NCBI RefSeq assembly: GCF_029910215.1
Contig: NZ_CP110396.1
Location: forward strand, 2,976,001-3,040,000
Reading direction: 5' to 3'
DNA length: 64,000 bases
Source: Paraburkholderia sp. D15
Lineage (GTDB): Bacteria; Pseudomonadota; Gammaproteobacteria; Burkholderiales; Burkholderiaceae
Below, in pieces: positions 25,754-34,586 of the stretch; position 1 is the first letter of the stretch, and each line of letters starts with the position of its first letter. A program made the position numbers and the translations under genes. The notes below the pieces were generated by a model. That model made no database searches. It was not told where the DNA came from and saw nothing but the letters and a program-made list of their open reading frames with translations.

Positions 25754-27169
25754 ATGACTACCTCACCTCCCTCCCAATGCCCCTTCCACGCGGATCAGCC
25801 GCGTCCTCCCGTCCGTCACGCGCCTGGCGTCTGGCCGCCGGGTCCGGCGGTCGGTCTCGGCTGGGGCGCGCTGCGGCGCATGTCGCGCGATCTGCTCGCG
25901 CTGGTGGCCGAATGGCAACGCGATTTCGGCGATGTCGTGTATCTGCGTATCTGGCCGGAACATCAGATCGTCGTGACCGACCCGGACCTCGCGCGCGAAC
26001 TGCTGGTCAATCATCACGACGACCTGATCCGCTGGGAGCGCGGCATGCAGGTGTTCGGCGAGGTGCATGGGCAGAGCGTGCTGGTCGTCGAGGGCGCGGC
26101 GTGGAAGGCCAAACGCCACGCGCTGCAACCCGGCTTCTCGCGCCATTCCGTGCACGCGTTCGTCCCGACGATGGTCGCGGCCGCCGGCGACGCCTTCGCG
26201 CGCTGGCCGCGCCACGACGACGCATGGCGGATCGAAAGCGCGATCACGTCGCTGGCGATGGATGTGATCGTGCGGATGATGTTTTCGAGCGAGATCGGCG
26301 ACGATGCGCGGATGGCGGAAGAGGCGACGCACACGCTGATCGTCGCGATGTACAAAGGCCTGTACTGGCCGGTCGGCTCGCCGCGCTGGGTGCCGTGGAA
26401 GCGCGCGGCGCGCAAAGCGCAGGCGGTGCTGGACGGCCTGATCGACCGTCATCTGCAGGCGCGGTTGCGCATGGCGCGCGACGCGTGGCCGGACGATCTG
26501 CTGTCGCGCCTCTTGACGCTGCATCTGCACGATCCGGCGACGTGGCCGCTGCAGGCGGTCCACGCCGAATGCATGACGTCGTTCCTCGCGGGACATGAGA
26601 CGAGCGCGGCGACCTTGACGTGGTGGGCGTGGTGCATGGCCGCCAATCCGGCCGCGCAAACCCACGCACGCGACGAAGTGCGGCGCGTGCTGCAAGGCGC
26701 CGCGCCCGACGGCGACACGGTAGCCGCGTTGCCGTATCTGACGCAGACCTTGCAGGAAACGCTGCGGCTGTATCCGACCGCGCCCGTGCTCAGCAGCCGG
26801 CGTTCGACGAATCCGCTCAATGTCGGCCCGTGGCAGTTGCCCGCCCGCACGATGTTCATGGTGCCGGTGCAGTTGATGCATCACGATCCGCGCTGGTTCG
26901 CCGATCCGCTGACGTTCCGGCCCGAACGCTTCGGCCCCGATGCGCCGGACTATCCGCGCGGCGCGTACATGCCGTTCGGCGCGGGACCGCGCGTGTGTCT
27001 CGGCCAGCATCTGGCGATGACCGAGATGAGCGTGATCGCGGCGATGCTGTTGCAGCGCTTCGAGCTGAGCGTGCCCGACGGGATGAGCGCGCCGCGGCCG
27101 GTGCTGAATGTATCGCTGAGGCCCGAGGTGCCGTTGCGGCTGCGCGTTAGAGAGGTCGAGCGGGATTGA
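25754..27169 (+). CDS. Cytochrome P450
   Basis: 471 residues if started at the ATG 25754 (MTTSPPSQCPFH); ATGs at 25685, 25703 and 25745 are in frame and none has a clear ribosome site. P450 signatures are intact: I-helix FLAGHETSAATL, K-helix QETLRLYP, the PERF motif, and the heme loop PFGAGPRVCLGQ with the ligand Cys. It has no membrane anchor, so it is a soluble monooxygenase needing separate redox partners; none is encoded nearby. It resembles the CYP102/CYP4-like self-standing bacterial group. Confidence 0.94.
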   Translation: MTTSPPSQCPFHADQPRPPVRHAPGVWPPGPAVGLGWGALRRMSRDLLALVAEWQRDFGDVVYLRIWPEHQIVVTDPDLARELLVNHHDDLIRWERGMQVFGEVHGQSVLVVEGAAWKAKRHALQPGFSRHSVHAFVPTMVAAAGDAFARWPRHDDAWRIESAITSLAMDVIVRMMFSSEIGDDARMAEEATHTLIVAMYKGLYWPVGSPRWVPWKRAARKAQAVLDGLIDRHLQARLRMARDAWPDDLLSRLLTLHLHDPATWPLQAVHAECMTSFLAGHETSAATLTWWAWCMAANPAAQTHARDEVRRVLQGAAPDGDTVAALPYLTQTLQETLRLYPTAPVLSSRRSTNPLNVGPWQLPARTMFMVPVQLMHHDPRWFADPLTFRPERFGPDAPDYPRGAYMPFGAGPRVCLGQHLAMTEMSVIAAMLLQRFELSVPDGMSAPRPVLNVSLRPEVPLRLRVREVERD

Positions 27170-27247
27170 GCGCGGTGAGTGAGCGCGGCGAGGTTATTGG
27201 GGACGATCGTCGCATTGCTGGAGCCGCCGGGGACTTTGCTATCATTA

Positions 27248-27263
27248 CTGTATAAACATACAG
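27248..27263 (+). promoter_or_regulatory. LexA (SOS) box
   Basis: ctgtataaacatacag fits CTGT-N8-ACAG perfectly, and the extended form ta...gt agrees with the gamma/beta-proteobacterial SOS box. It overlaps a TATAAA that may be the -10 element. It ends 16 nt before the start codon of the nuclease gene. Confidence 0.8.
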
Positions 27264-27279
27264 GTTTCGTGAAAGCACC

Positions 27280-29298
27280 TTGGCAACCGAATCCCGCCCG
27301 GATTTTCCGTCCGGCGCCCCTTACTACCTGCTGAATTTCGAGCGCGCGCTCGCCTGGCTCGCCGAGCGTTACGACGATCTGCTCGACGCGGACGAGCACG
27401 CGTTTCTGCGTGCTTTCGCGGGGTTGCCGCCCGCATCGCGCGCGCTGCTGGTGCGCATGCTGATGCGCAAGGGCACGCTGTTCCGCGCGAGCCAGTTGCG
27501 GTACGACGAGATCGGCTGTCCGTTGCAGGCCGCCGCGCCGCTGGCTGCGCTGGGCTGGGTGGATACCGAGCCCGGACTTTCGCTCGACGATCTTTTCGCG
27601 CTGACCACGCGCGCCGGTTTGCTGGAGATTTTCGCGGACGAGACGAAGCGGGCGCCGGGTTTCAAGGCGCTGCGCAAGCCGGACATGCTGGCGGCGTTGC
27701 GAGTGTTTTATGAAGCTGGCGATGTTGGCGATGAGCGTGATGAAAACGTAAGTGCTGAAGGTGCGGAAGGTGCGGAAGGTGCGGAAGGTGCGGAAGGTGC
27801 GGAATGGGCGGTTGATAGGGGCGAGCGCGACGCGGAGGTTAGCGCTTTCGAGCGCGTCGCCGTTGCCGTCTCCGTCTCCGTCTCCGCCGCCCGCTCCAGC
27901 AAACGCCCGCTGTCCGCGTGGCACGCGGCGACCACCGACAGCGTCCTGCGCGTCGTCATCGCGCCGCTGTGCGACCGTCTGCGGTTGATGTTCTTCGGCA
28001 ACCTGTATCAGGAGTGGTCGGAGTTCGTACTGGCCGACCTCGGCGTGTTCCAGTACGAGAAGGTCGCATTCGCGCCTTCGTCCCGAGCATTCCAGCAGCG
28101 CGCGGACGTCGACGTGTATCTCGCGCTGCATGCCTGCCGCGAAGCGCTCGATTCTCTGCCTCAGCTTTCCTCGCTTCCCGGCGACGACACGGAACTCGCC
28201 GCCATCGACGCGCTGGTCGCCGCCGTCCGCCGCATCGATACGTCGAACCCGTGGCTTGAAACGCGTCGCGCGAAACTGCTGTTTCGAATCGGCCAGCATT
28301 GCGAGCGTCGTCTGCAGTGGCCGGCCGCGCTCGCCGTCTATGCGATATGTGCGTGGCCGGGCGCGCGGCATCGGCGGGTGCGGGTGCTTGAACGCAGCGA
28401 GCGTTTCGGCGAAGCGTTCGATCTCGCCACGCAAGCCGCCGCCGCGCCGGAAAGCGAGGAAGAAGCGCAGCGTCTCGCGCGGTTGCTGCCGCGTCTGCGG
28501 CGCAAGCTCGGTGAGCCGACGGTGCGTGCGGCGGCAGCGCGACCAGTCGAGCGCGGCATGGTGGTGCTCGCGCGACCGGATGCCGCGCTGCCGGTCGAAT
28601 ACGTCGCGCGTGATCATTTGAGTTGCGAGGCCGCGCCGGTGCATTACGTCGAGAATGCGCTGATCAATTCGCTGTTCGGTCTGCTGTGCTGGGAGCCGGT
28701 TTTCGCGGCGCTGCCCGGTGCGTTTTTTCATCCGTTCCAGCGCGAACCCGCCGATCTGCACGCGCCTGATTTCCATGCGCGTCGTGCGCCGCTGTTCGCT
28801 GCGTGTTTCGCGCAACTCGACAGCGGCGCGTATCGCGACACGATTCTGCGGCATTTGAACGAGAAGGCGGGTCTGCAGTCGCCGTTCGTGTTCTGGGGAC
28901 TGCTGACGCCGGAACTCGTCACGCTCGCGCTCGACTGTCTGCCGGCCGCGCATCTGAAACTGTGGTTCGAGCGCCTGTTGCGCGACATCCGCGGCAATCG
29001 TTCCGGCTTACCGGATCTGATCCAGTTCTGGCCTGCCGAGCGCCGCTACGAATTGATCGAGGTGAAAGGGCCCGGCGACCGTTTGCAGGACAACCAGATC
29101 CGCTGGCTCGCGTACTGCGTCGAACATGGCATCCCGGTGCGCGTGCTCGACGTGCGCTGGGCGGAAGAGGGGCCGCTTTCTGGTGTTTCTGCCGAAGCTG
29201 CTGAAGCCGCCGAAGCTGCCGAAGCTGCCGAAGCTGCTGAAGCCGCCGAAGCCGCTGAAGCTTGCGATGCCACCATCGTCGCCAGGACAGCGTCATGA
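27280..29298 (+). CDS. FAN1-like VRR-NUC domain structure-specific nuclease
   Basis: 672 residues starting at a TTG (27280). The N-terminal HTH-like region (YYLLNFERALAWLAERYDDLLD, MLMRKGTLFRASQLRYDEIG) and TPR-like middle lead to the VRR-NUC core. The core carries SGLPDLIQFW, YELIEVKGPGDRLQDNQIRWL and the expected PD-x(n)-EVK residues. FAN1-type enzymes cleave 5' flaps and interstrand crosslink intermediates. Two low-complexity insertions, (Glu-Gly-Ala)n and (Glu-Ala-Ala)n, are 9-bp DNA repeats. The stop overlaps the helicase start (ATGA), and an SOS box lies upstream. Confidence 0.88.
   Translation: MATESRPDFPSGAPYYLLNFERALAWLAERYDDLLDADEHAFLRAFAGLPPASRALLVRMLMRKGTLFRASQLRYDEIGCPLQAAAPLAALGWVDTEPGLSLDDLFALTTRAGLLEIFADETKRAPGFKALRKPDMLAALRVFYEAGDVGDERDENVSAEGAEGAEGAEGAEGAEWAVDRGERDAEVSAFERVAVAVSVSVSAARSSKRPLSAWHAATTDSVLRVVIAPLCDRLRLMFFGNLYQEWSEFVLADLGVFQYEKVAFAPSSRAFQQRADVDVYLALHACREALDSLPQLSSLPGDDTELAAIDALVAAVRRIDTSNPWLETRRAKLLFRIGQHCERRLQWPAALAVYAICAWPGARHRRVRVLERSERFGEAFDLATQAAAAPESEEEAQRLARLLPRLRRKLGEPTVRAAAARPVERGMVVLARPDAALPVEYVARDHLSCEAAPVHYVENALINSLFGLLCWEPVFAALPGAFFHPFQREPADLHAPDFHARRAPLFAACFAQLDSGAYRDTILRHLNEKAGLQSPFVFWGLLTPELVTLALDCLPAAHLKLWFERLLRDIRGNRSGLPDLIQFWPAERRYELIEVKGPGDRLQDNQIRWLAYCVEHGIPVRVLDVRWAEEGPLSGVSAEAAEAAEAAEAAEAAEAAEAAEACDATIVARTAS
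27754..27804 (+). repeat. 9-bp tandem repeat inside the VRR-NUC gene
   Basis: Five units of gcggaaggt type (the first gctgaaggt) plus six further bases encode an Ala-Glu-Gly repeat in the linker after the N-terminal region. Unit changes keep the frame. Confidence 0.9.
29191..29262 (+). repeat. 8 x 9-bp repeat at the VRR-NUC C-terminus
   Basis: Eight degenerate 9-bp units (gccgaagct type) encode Ala-Glu-Ala repeats as a C-terminal tail after the nuclease domain. Confidence 0.9.
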
Positions 29299-31571
29299 CC
29301 TACACCGTCGCCGTGCGGGCGATGTGCGAGTTCACCGCGCGGCGCGGCGATCTCGATCTGCGCTTCACGCCCGCGCCGACTTCGCTCGAAGGCATGGCGG
29401 GCCACGTGACCGTCGCGGGCCGGCGCACGAGCGCGTACGAAACCGAGATCACGCTGAGCGCCACGCATCGCGGGCTGACGGTACGCGGCCGCGCCGACGG
29501 CTACGATCCGGCGAGGAACCGGCTGGAGGAGATCAAGACGCATCGCGGCGAACTTGCGCGCATGCCCGCCAATCACCAGACGCTGCACTGGGCGCAGGCG
29601 ATGGTGTATGGCCACCTGCTATGTCGCGCTCGCGGGCTGGCGGGGTTGACGGTGGCGCTGGTTTATTTCGATGTCGGCACGCTGAAGGAAACGCTGCTGG
29701 AGGAATTTCACAGCGCGCGCGGCCTGGAGGTGTTTTTCGTCGAGCAATGCGAGCGCTTTCTCGATTGGGCGGTGCAGGAAGAAGCGCACCGCGCCGCGCG
29801 CAACGCCGCGCTCGGTGCGCTGCAGTTTCCGCATGGACAGTTTCGCAGCGGTCAGCGTGAACTCGCGGTGTCGGTGTATCGCGCGGCGCGTGACGGCAGG
29901 CCGCTGATGGCGCAGGCGCCGACCGGCATCGGCAAGACGCTCGCGACGATTTTTCCGCTGCTGAAGGCGTGCGGAGCGGATCAGATCGAGCGGGTGTTTT
30001 TTCTGACCGCGAAAACGCCGGGCCGCGCGCTTGCGCTCGATGCGATCGCCACGCTGCATCGCAGTGCTGCCGCGGCCGGTGCGCCGTTGCCGTTGCGCAC
30101 CCTCGAACTGGTCGCGCGCGACAAGGCCTGCGAACATCCCGACAAGGCGTGCAACGGCGAGTCCTGTCCGCTTGCGCGAGGCTTCTACGACCGGCTCGAC
30201 GCGGCACGCGCGGCGGCGCTGGCCGGGCCGCGGCTCGATCGCGCGGCGGTGCGCGAGGCCGCGCTCGCGCACGAAGTCTGTCCGTACTATCTCGCGCAGG
30301 AATTGACGCGCTGGGCCGACGTGGTGGTGGGCGACTACAACTACTACTACGACAGCAGCGCGATGCTGTACGCGCTCACGCAGATCAACCAGTGGCGTGT
30401 CGGCGTGCTGGTGGACGAGGCGCATAACCTGCTCGAACGGGCGCGGCGTATGTACACGGCGTCGCTCGATCAGGCGGCGTTGCGGGTCGCGCGAAAGACC
30501 GCGCCGGCCAGCTTGCGCAAACCGCTGGAGCGTTTGCAGCGCGAATGGAATGCGCTCAAGCGCGCGCAGACCGACACGTACCAGGTTTATCCGGATGTGC
30601 CGGGCAAACTGCTGTCGGCCGCGCAGAACCTGGTCGGCGCGGTGACCGATCAACTCGCGGACGCGCCGCTTTCCATCGACGAAGCGTCGCTGCGGTTCTT
30701 CTTCGACGCGATGCATTTCGTCGCGCTGGCCGAGCAGTTCGGCGAGCATTCGATCTTCGATGTCACGCTGGCTGCCGACCGTCACGCGCCGCGCGATAAG
30801 ACCTCGGCCACGCTATGCGTGCGCAACGTGATTCCAGCGCCGTTCCTCGCGCCGCGTTATGAGGCCGCGCGCACTACGGTGCTGTTTTCCGGCACCTTCA
30901 ATCCGCAACACTTTTACCGCGATACGCTGGGGCTACCCGAGGCGACGCAATGGCTCGACGTCGAGGGGCCGTTTCGCGCGGAGCAACTCGAGGTGCGCGT
31001 GGCAGGCAATGTGTCGACACGCTGGCGCGACCGCGAGCGTTCGCTGCTGCCGATCGTCGATCTGATTGCACGTCAGTATGCGAAGCAACCGGGTAACTAT
31101 CTCGGCTTTCTGAGTAGCTTCGAGTATCTGCAGCGGGTGGTCGAGTTGTTGCGCGAGCGGCATCCCGAGCTGCCGGTGTGGACGCAGGAGCCCGGGATGG
31201 ACGAAGCCGCGCGCGATGCGTTTCTTGCGCGGTTTCGCACGCACGATCAGGGCGTGGGTTTCGCGGTGCTTGGCGGGGCGTTTTCGGAAGGCGTGGATCT
31301 GGTCGGGCAGCAGTTGATCGGCGCGTTTATCGCGACGCTTGGGTTGCCGCAGTTCAATGAGGTCAACGAGCAGATGCGCGGCAGGATGGAGGCGAAGTTC
31401 GGTAGCGGGTACGACTACATGTATCTGTATCCTGGGTTGCAGAAGGTCGTGCAGGCGGCGGGGCGGGTGATTCGTACCGAGCAGGATCGGGGCGTCGTGC
31501 ATCTGATCGATGATCGGTATCGAAGGGCGGAGGTGAGGAGGTTGTTGCCGAAGTGGTGGAGGGTGGAGTGA
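29295..31571 (+). CDS. XPD/DinG-type ATP-dependent DNA helicase
   Basis: 758 residues from the ATG overlapping the upstream stop. A PD-(D/E)XK-like N-terminal segment (RLEEIKTHRGEL) precedes the SF2 helicase core. The core has Walker A QAPTGIGKTLA near residue 205, a four-Cys iron-sulfur region (KACEHPDKACNGESCPLA...EVCPYYLA), the DEAH box VLVDEAHNLLERAR and motif VI region VVQAAGRVIRTEQDRG. This is a Rad3/XPD-family 5'-3' helicase. Paired with the FAN1-like nuclease and an SOS box, it likely works in crosslink or flap repair. Confidence 0.92.
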   Translation: MTYTVAVRAMCEFTARRGDLDLRFTPAPTSLEGMAGHVTVAGRRTSAYETEITLSATHRGLTVRGRADGYDPARNRLEEIKTHRGELARMPANHQTLHWAQAMVYGHLLCRARGLAGLTVALVYFDVGTLKETLLEEFHSARGLEVFFVEQCERFLDWAVQEEAHRAARNAALGALQFPHGQFRSGQRELAVSVYRAARDGRPLMAQAPTGIGKTLATIFPLLKACGADQIERVFFLTAKTPGRALALDAIATLHRSAAAAGAPLPLRTLELVARDKACEHPDKACNGESCPLARGFYDRLDAARAAALAGPRLDRAAVREAALAHEVCPYYLAQELTRWADVVVGDYNYYYDSSAMLYALTQINQWRVGVLVDEAHNLLERARRMYTASLDQAALRVARKTAPASLRKPLERLQREWNALKRAQTDTYQVYPDVPGKLLSAAQNLVGAVTDQLADAPLSIDEASLRFFFDAMHFVALAEQFGEHSIFDVTLAADRHAPRDKTSATLCVRNVIPAPFLAPRYEAARTTVLFSGTFNPQHFYRDTLGLPEATQWLDVEGPFRAEQLEVRVAGNVSTRWRDRERSLLPIVDLIARQYAKQPGNYLGFLSSFEYLQRVVELLRERHPELPVWTQEPGMDEAARDAFLARFRTHDQGVGFAVLGGAFSEGVDLVGQQLIGAFIATLGLPQFNEVNEQMRGRMEAKFGSGYDYMYLYPGLQKVVQAAGRVIRTEQDRGVVHLIDDRYRRAEVRRLLPKWWRVE

Positions 31572-31626
31572 GGGGGACTATAAGATCGCTTCTGGTTGAT
31601 CAGAGTCCCCATTCTTTGGTGAGCAG

Positions 31627-31671
31627 TCGGGCACTTTCGACGTTCGATGTCGTGGTCTGAATCGTTGACAG
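31627..31671 (+). repeat. Array repeat R1 (45-bp element)
   Basis: Divergent copy: cgggca, ten bases, ttcgat, ten bases, gaatcgttgaca. It lies 56 nt after the helicase stop and marks the left edge of the array. A second partial 3' end (agattcgatgacaatcc) occurs near 31710-31727. Confidence 0.6.
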
Positions 31672-31734
31672 CTGCAAGGCAAAACTGACTGGCAGCGCCG
31701 TCGGCTTCACCAGATTCGATGACAATCCGGGACA

Positions 31735-31986
31735 ATGGCTTGTCTCGGTAGATTTGGAGAGTCCTCTGCCGCCCGTCACAATTCAGTCGAGGCAACCGTT
31801 CGTATGGCCTGCAATCTCGGCTTCAAGACGTATCTCGTTGAGGATGGATGCTTCACGTTCGCCCGGACCGACTGGAACGGGACGCCGCGAAGCGCCGATG
31901 ATATTCACACGATGTCGCTAGCCAACCAGGACTCCGAATACTGCACCGTCACGACTGCGGATCGGGTGTTGGATGCGTCAGGTTGA
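31735..31986 (+). pseudogene. C-terminal remnant of an isochorismatase-family cysteine hydrolase
   Basis: From about 31780 the frame reads HNSVEATVRMACNLGFKTYL, VEDGCFTFARTDWNG and a C-terminal YCTVTTADRVL. This is the conserved second half of an isochorismatase-like hydrolase, including the start of the catalytic-Cys helix region. The N-terminal two-thirds (catalytic Asp/Lys) are absent; instead the frame begins in array-repeat sequence. It is therefore a truncated, almost certainly inactive gene at the array's left boundary. Confidence 0.7.
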
Positions 31987-32031
31987 GGTGTGGGCTTCGT
32001 GCTTTTGCCGCTCTGTGGCGAGGGCGCTGTG

Positions 32032-32076
32032 CGGCCAGAACGGACGTTCGACTTCAATGCATGAATCGTCGACAAT
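32032..32076 (+). repeat. Array repeat R2
   Basis: Close to consensus: cggcca, nine bases, ttcgac, ten bases, gaatcgtcgacaat. It ends 30 nt before the next gene. Confidence 0.85.
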
Positions 32077-32106
32077 CCTACTTACTACGACGGACGACAA
32101 TTTCAA

Positions 32107-32649
32107 GTGCAAGAAATAAACACACAATTTGGATTACTCAACGTTGTGAACGCGCCCGCGTATTCGTTTGAGTCACAAGACAATGTGCAGTCGTACGAGC
32201 TCGAAGTGCTGCTCACGCAGGACCGGTGTACATCCATCTATGGGATAGCGTTGAACGGTACGGGAATAATGGTCGTTGGCGCAGGCGGAGGCTGCTCATT
32301 GGTGAATGATCATTCTGCGCTAGTGCTCGACGACAAGCTTTACCTGGCGGTTGGCGATCACGTCGCCTGCCTTTCTTTATCGTTGCCCCATCGCTTGGTT
32401 TGGTCCACGCAGGTCGATATAGCCACGTGCTTCGGTATCCACTGGAAACATAGTCGGGGTGCCCTCATTTCACATGGGGAATTGGAGATTTCTCGCCTGT
32501 CATTAGAGGGCGAATTGATTTGGCAGGCATCTGGCGCCGACGTGTTCTCTGAAGGATTTCGTTTGCTGCCAGACCACATCGAAGCCGTGGATTTCAATCG
32601 AACCGTGTATCGGCTTGATTACGCGACTGGCGAAGCAAGGGTTAGCTAG
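32107..32649 (+). CDS. Hypothetical protein, beta-rich, possible orphan immunity gene
   Basis: 180 residues, soluble, no signal peptide. The sequence alternates short beta strands (SALVLDDKLYLAVGDHVACLSL, RLVWSTQVDIATCFGIHW, ALISHGELEISRLSLEGELIWQASG), reading like blades of a small propeller. Proteins of this look occur as lone genes near polymorphic toxins, but I cannot name a family. Base composition is lower in GC than the flanking core genes, and array repeats lie on both sides. Confidence 0.6.
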   Translation: MQEINTQFGLLNVVNAPAYSFESQDNVQSYELEVLLTQDRCTSIYGIALNGTGIMVVGAGGGCSLVNDHSALVLDDKLYLAVGDHVACLSLSLPHRLVWSTQVDIATCFGIHWKHSRGALISHGELEISRLSLEGELIWQASGADVFSEGFRLLPDHIEAVDFNRTVYRLDYATGEARVS

Positions 32650-32736
32650 GAGCTATGTCCCACGCTGGACGGCCGCTTTCGGAGAAACCGGCCATCCCTC
32701 TCGGGTCGTCAGGTGCCTATCGCATCGGGCTCCGTC

Positions 32737-32783
32737 CGGTCAAACTTAAGACATTCAAGAGACCCCGTAAGATCCGCGACAAT
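32737..32783 (+). repeat. Array repeat R3 (degenerate)
   Basis: cggtca, ten bases, attcaa, twelve bases, gatccgcgacaat: the order and spacing of the element with several substitutions. It ends 30 nt before the Imm33-like gene. Confidence 0.6.
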
Positions 32784-32813
32784 CATGGCGGGCTAAACAT
32801 ATCTCACGCGATT

Positions 32814-33161
32814 ATGTCCAATGACCAAAGAAGCATTTGCCAGCGATTCGGCGCAGAATACACGCCGCCCGAGGCCAGCCAGAAGATAGGGATATCGCTT
32901 GGATCCCTTGGAAATGTGCCGCTTCACGCGGTTCGGCTATTCCCAAAGAATGGTACATGCGGTTGGTATATTCACGGTGGCGAGTACTCACCGGACGATG
33001 ACTTCTATCAGCCGCTTCATGTCACCCACTTGATCGGGCGCTGTCCGAACATTGTCCCTTACCTGGCACTGCCGCCGGGATGGCGTGTATTGCTGACGCC
33101 GGACTATGAGGATGTCTGGTTCGACGGTGAAGTGCTAAAGGGCGTCACGGATAGTCTGTAA
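32814..33161 (+). CDS. Imm33-like immunity protein
   Basis: 115 residues from the ATG at 32814; the open frame begins further upstream in repeat sequence. Key blocks are CGWYIHGGEYSPDDDFYQPLH, VTHLIGRCPNIVPYLALPPG and WRVLLTPDYEDVWFDGEVL. I associate these with small cytoplasmic proteins annotated as Imm33-type immunity proteins. No cognate toxin is adjacent. It is an orphan gene between two array repeats. Confidence 0.6.
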   Translation: MSNDQRSICQRFGAEYTPPEASQKIGISLGSLGNVPLHAVRLFPKNGTCGWYIHGGEYSPDDDFYQPLHVTHLIGRCPNIVPYLALPPGWRVLLTPDYEDVWFDGEVLKGVTDSL

Positions 33162-33262
33162 CGGCCAGCCTCGGTTTATCGAACCCCGCTTTTCGGGGCG
33201 GCTACGGTCTGACGGGCGATGCGCTGCCTGAGAGTTCATACGTGCGGGCCATTGGGCACGTT

Positions 33263-33307
33263 CGGCCAGGAACGGTCATCCAGCAGTAAAGCTTGGATCG
33301 TCGACAA
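33263..33307 (+). repeat. Array repeat R4 with class B arm
   Basis: Core cggcca...gatcgtcgacaa. It is preceded by a 67-bp arm (33196-33262) nearly identical to the arm of R10 at 37611-37676, containing ggctacggtctgacgggc and gggccattgggcacgtt. Confidence 0.85.
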
Positions 33308-33399
33308 ATGAACATTCCGGTACGGGACCAGTCGCTATCGGGCGACTAAAGAACGCCACTTTCAGGACGATAAACGATATATCACCGTTCTCGTTCTCC

Positions 33400-33702
33400 A
33401 TGCACATGACATCGTCCCTGATGATCCACCCGACCATGCCCGAGAGGCGGGTTAAAAGCGGCTTCAACTGGCCTGCCTTGATATTTGGCACCATGTGGGC
33501 ATATTCCGAGGGATTGATTGTCCAAGGGGGGCGGATGGCCGCGGCCGATGCTGCCACCGGTCTTCTCTGTGTTTGCACCCATCCAGCCTTTCGGATTGCA
33601 GCTTTGCTTCTGTTCGTGACGAAGAACGTTTACTGTGCACGCCACGGCGGCACCTGGATACGCCGTCGATTGCACGATCAAGGGTATCGCGCGCCCAAAT
33701 AG
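33400..33702 (+). CDS. Small membrane protein, DUF2628-like
   Basis: About 100 residues. VKSGFNWPALIFGTMWAYSEG resembles the GFxWPAFFFGxxWA opening of DUF2628 membrane proteins. A hydrophobic stretch (FRIAALLLFVTKNVYCARHG) and the basic ending WIRRRLHDQGYR follow, also as in that family. The middle is shorter than usual, so a deletion derivative is possible. The start at 33400 is uncertain, with no clear ribosome site. Confidence 0.5.
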   Translation: MHMTSSLMIHPTMPERRVKSGFNWPALIFGTMWAYSEGLIVQGGRMAAADAATGLLCVCTHPAFRIAALLLFVTKNVYCARHGGTWIRRRLHDQGYRAPK

Positions 33703-33843
33703 TCACGTATCTGGACTACGACGACGAGCGCTATTTTTAACGGCCGTTTTGGGCAGAGGTGATCGTCTCCTGTGGGGCGGCTGCTGTCGACCGCGGCGGT
33801 TTCAGATTCGCGCAATCCCATGCTGAATGCATGAGGAAGCGAT

Positions 33844-33889
33844 CGGCCAGGTTGAGACGTTCGACACGGTTGCCAGAATCGTCGGCAAT
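33844..33889 (+). repeat. Array repeat R5 with class A arm
   Basis: 46-bp core ending gaatcgtcggcaat, preceded by a 55-bp class A arm (33789-33843: gaccgcggcggtttcagatt...). The arm is almost identical to that of R6. Confidence 0.9.
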
Positions 33890-33996
33890 CTGGGCGCGAA
33901 CGCCGTAAATACGCGTAACAAGAAAATTGGTTCGCCTTGCAAAGACGACTGTCACTCGGCAACCTAATCGATGAGACGGACAGATCGGGGGGAAGC

Positions 33997-34215
33997 ATGA
34001 CAATTCAGGGCGCGATTTTCAGTGCGATGCTATTGGCGGTCGTGCTTTACGCCATGAACCGCCTTAGAGAAAGACGGAGCGTGGCGGATATCACGCCTAA
34101 ACCAAGGAATGTCTCGACGCAGCGTGTCGCAGGCTTTGTGATGGGGTTAGTAGTGTTTACTTTGGTCGTCTATTACCAGCGCCATCAAATAGCCGCAACC
34201 TTTCATATTCACTGA
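33997..34215 (+). CDS. Small two-helix membrane protein
   Basis: 72 residues; GGGGGGAAGC lies immediately before the ATG at 33997. Two hydrophobic segments (IFSAMLLAVVLYAM; VAGFVMGLVVFTLVVYY) flank a basic loop. No family is recognised. Both neighbours are array repeats. Confidence 0.5.
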   Translation: MTIQGAIFSAMLLAVVLYAMNRLRERRSVADITPKPRNVSTQRVAGFVMGLVVFTLVVYYQRHQIAATFHIH

Positions 34216-34373
34216 CAACGCGTCACGCGTTTTGACGAGAGTCGAGGGGCGACGACCCATGCGGTTTGAAACTCTCCTTGCAGACAGTTCGAATGTCAAT
34301 TCCGGGTCGCCTGCTATGGACCGCGGCGGTTTCAGATTCGCGCAATTCCGTGCTGCATGCATGAGGCAGCGAT

Positions 34374-34419
34374 CGGCCAGTTTGGGACATTCGACAGCGA
34401 GCGCTAGATCGTCAACGAT
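34374..34419 (+). repeat. Array repeat R6 with class A arm
   Basis: 46-bp core (ends gatcgtcaacgat) with class A arm 34319-34373. It lies in the 371-bp gap 34216-34586, which holds no gene otherwise. Confidence 0.88.
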
Positions 34420-34586
34420 CGAGCCCACTGTCGCGTCTTTCCCTATAGGCAAAGCGGGCCTAAAGTATCCAGTCCAATTGTCGTTACACAATATGCGCGA
34501 ACAGAACATGTCGCAGCCGCTCACCACGGTTGGTGAAATCCATAGCGTCAAAGCCCCCTAATTCCATACCGCGCGCCATATCTTAG

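Noticed and set aside
26950..28953. 667-codon minus-strand open frame
   Set aside because: It runs across the P450/VRR-NUC junction antisense to two well-supported genes and is a high-GC artefact.
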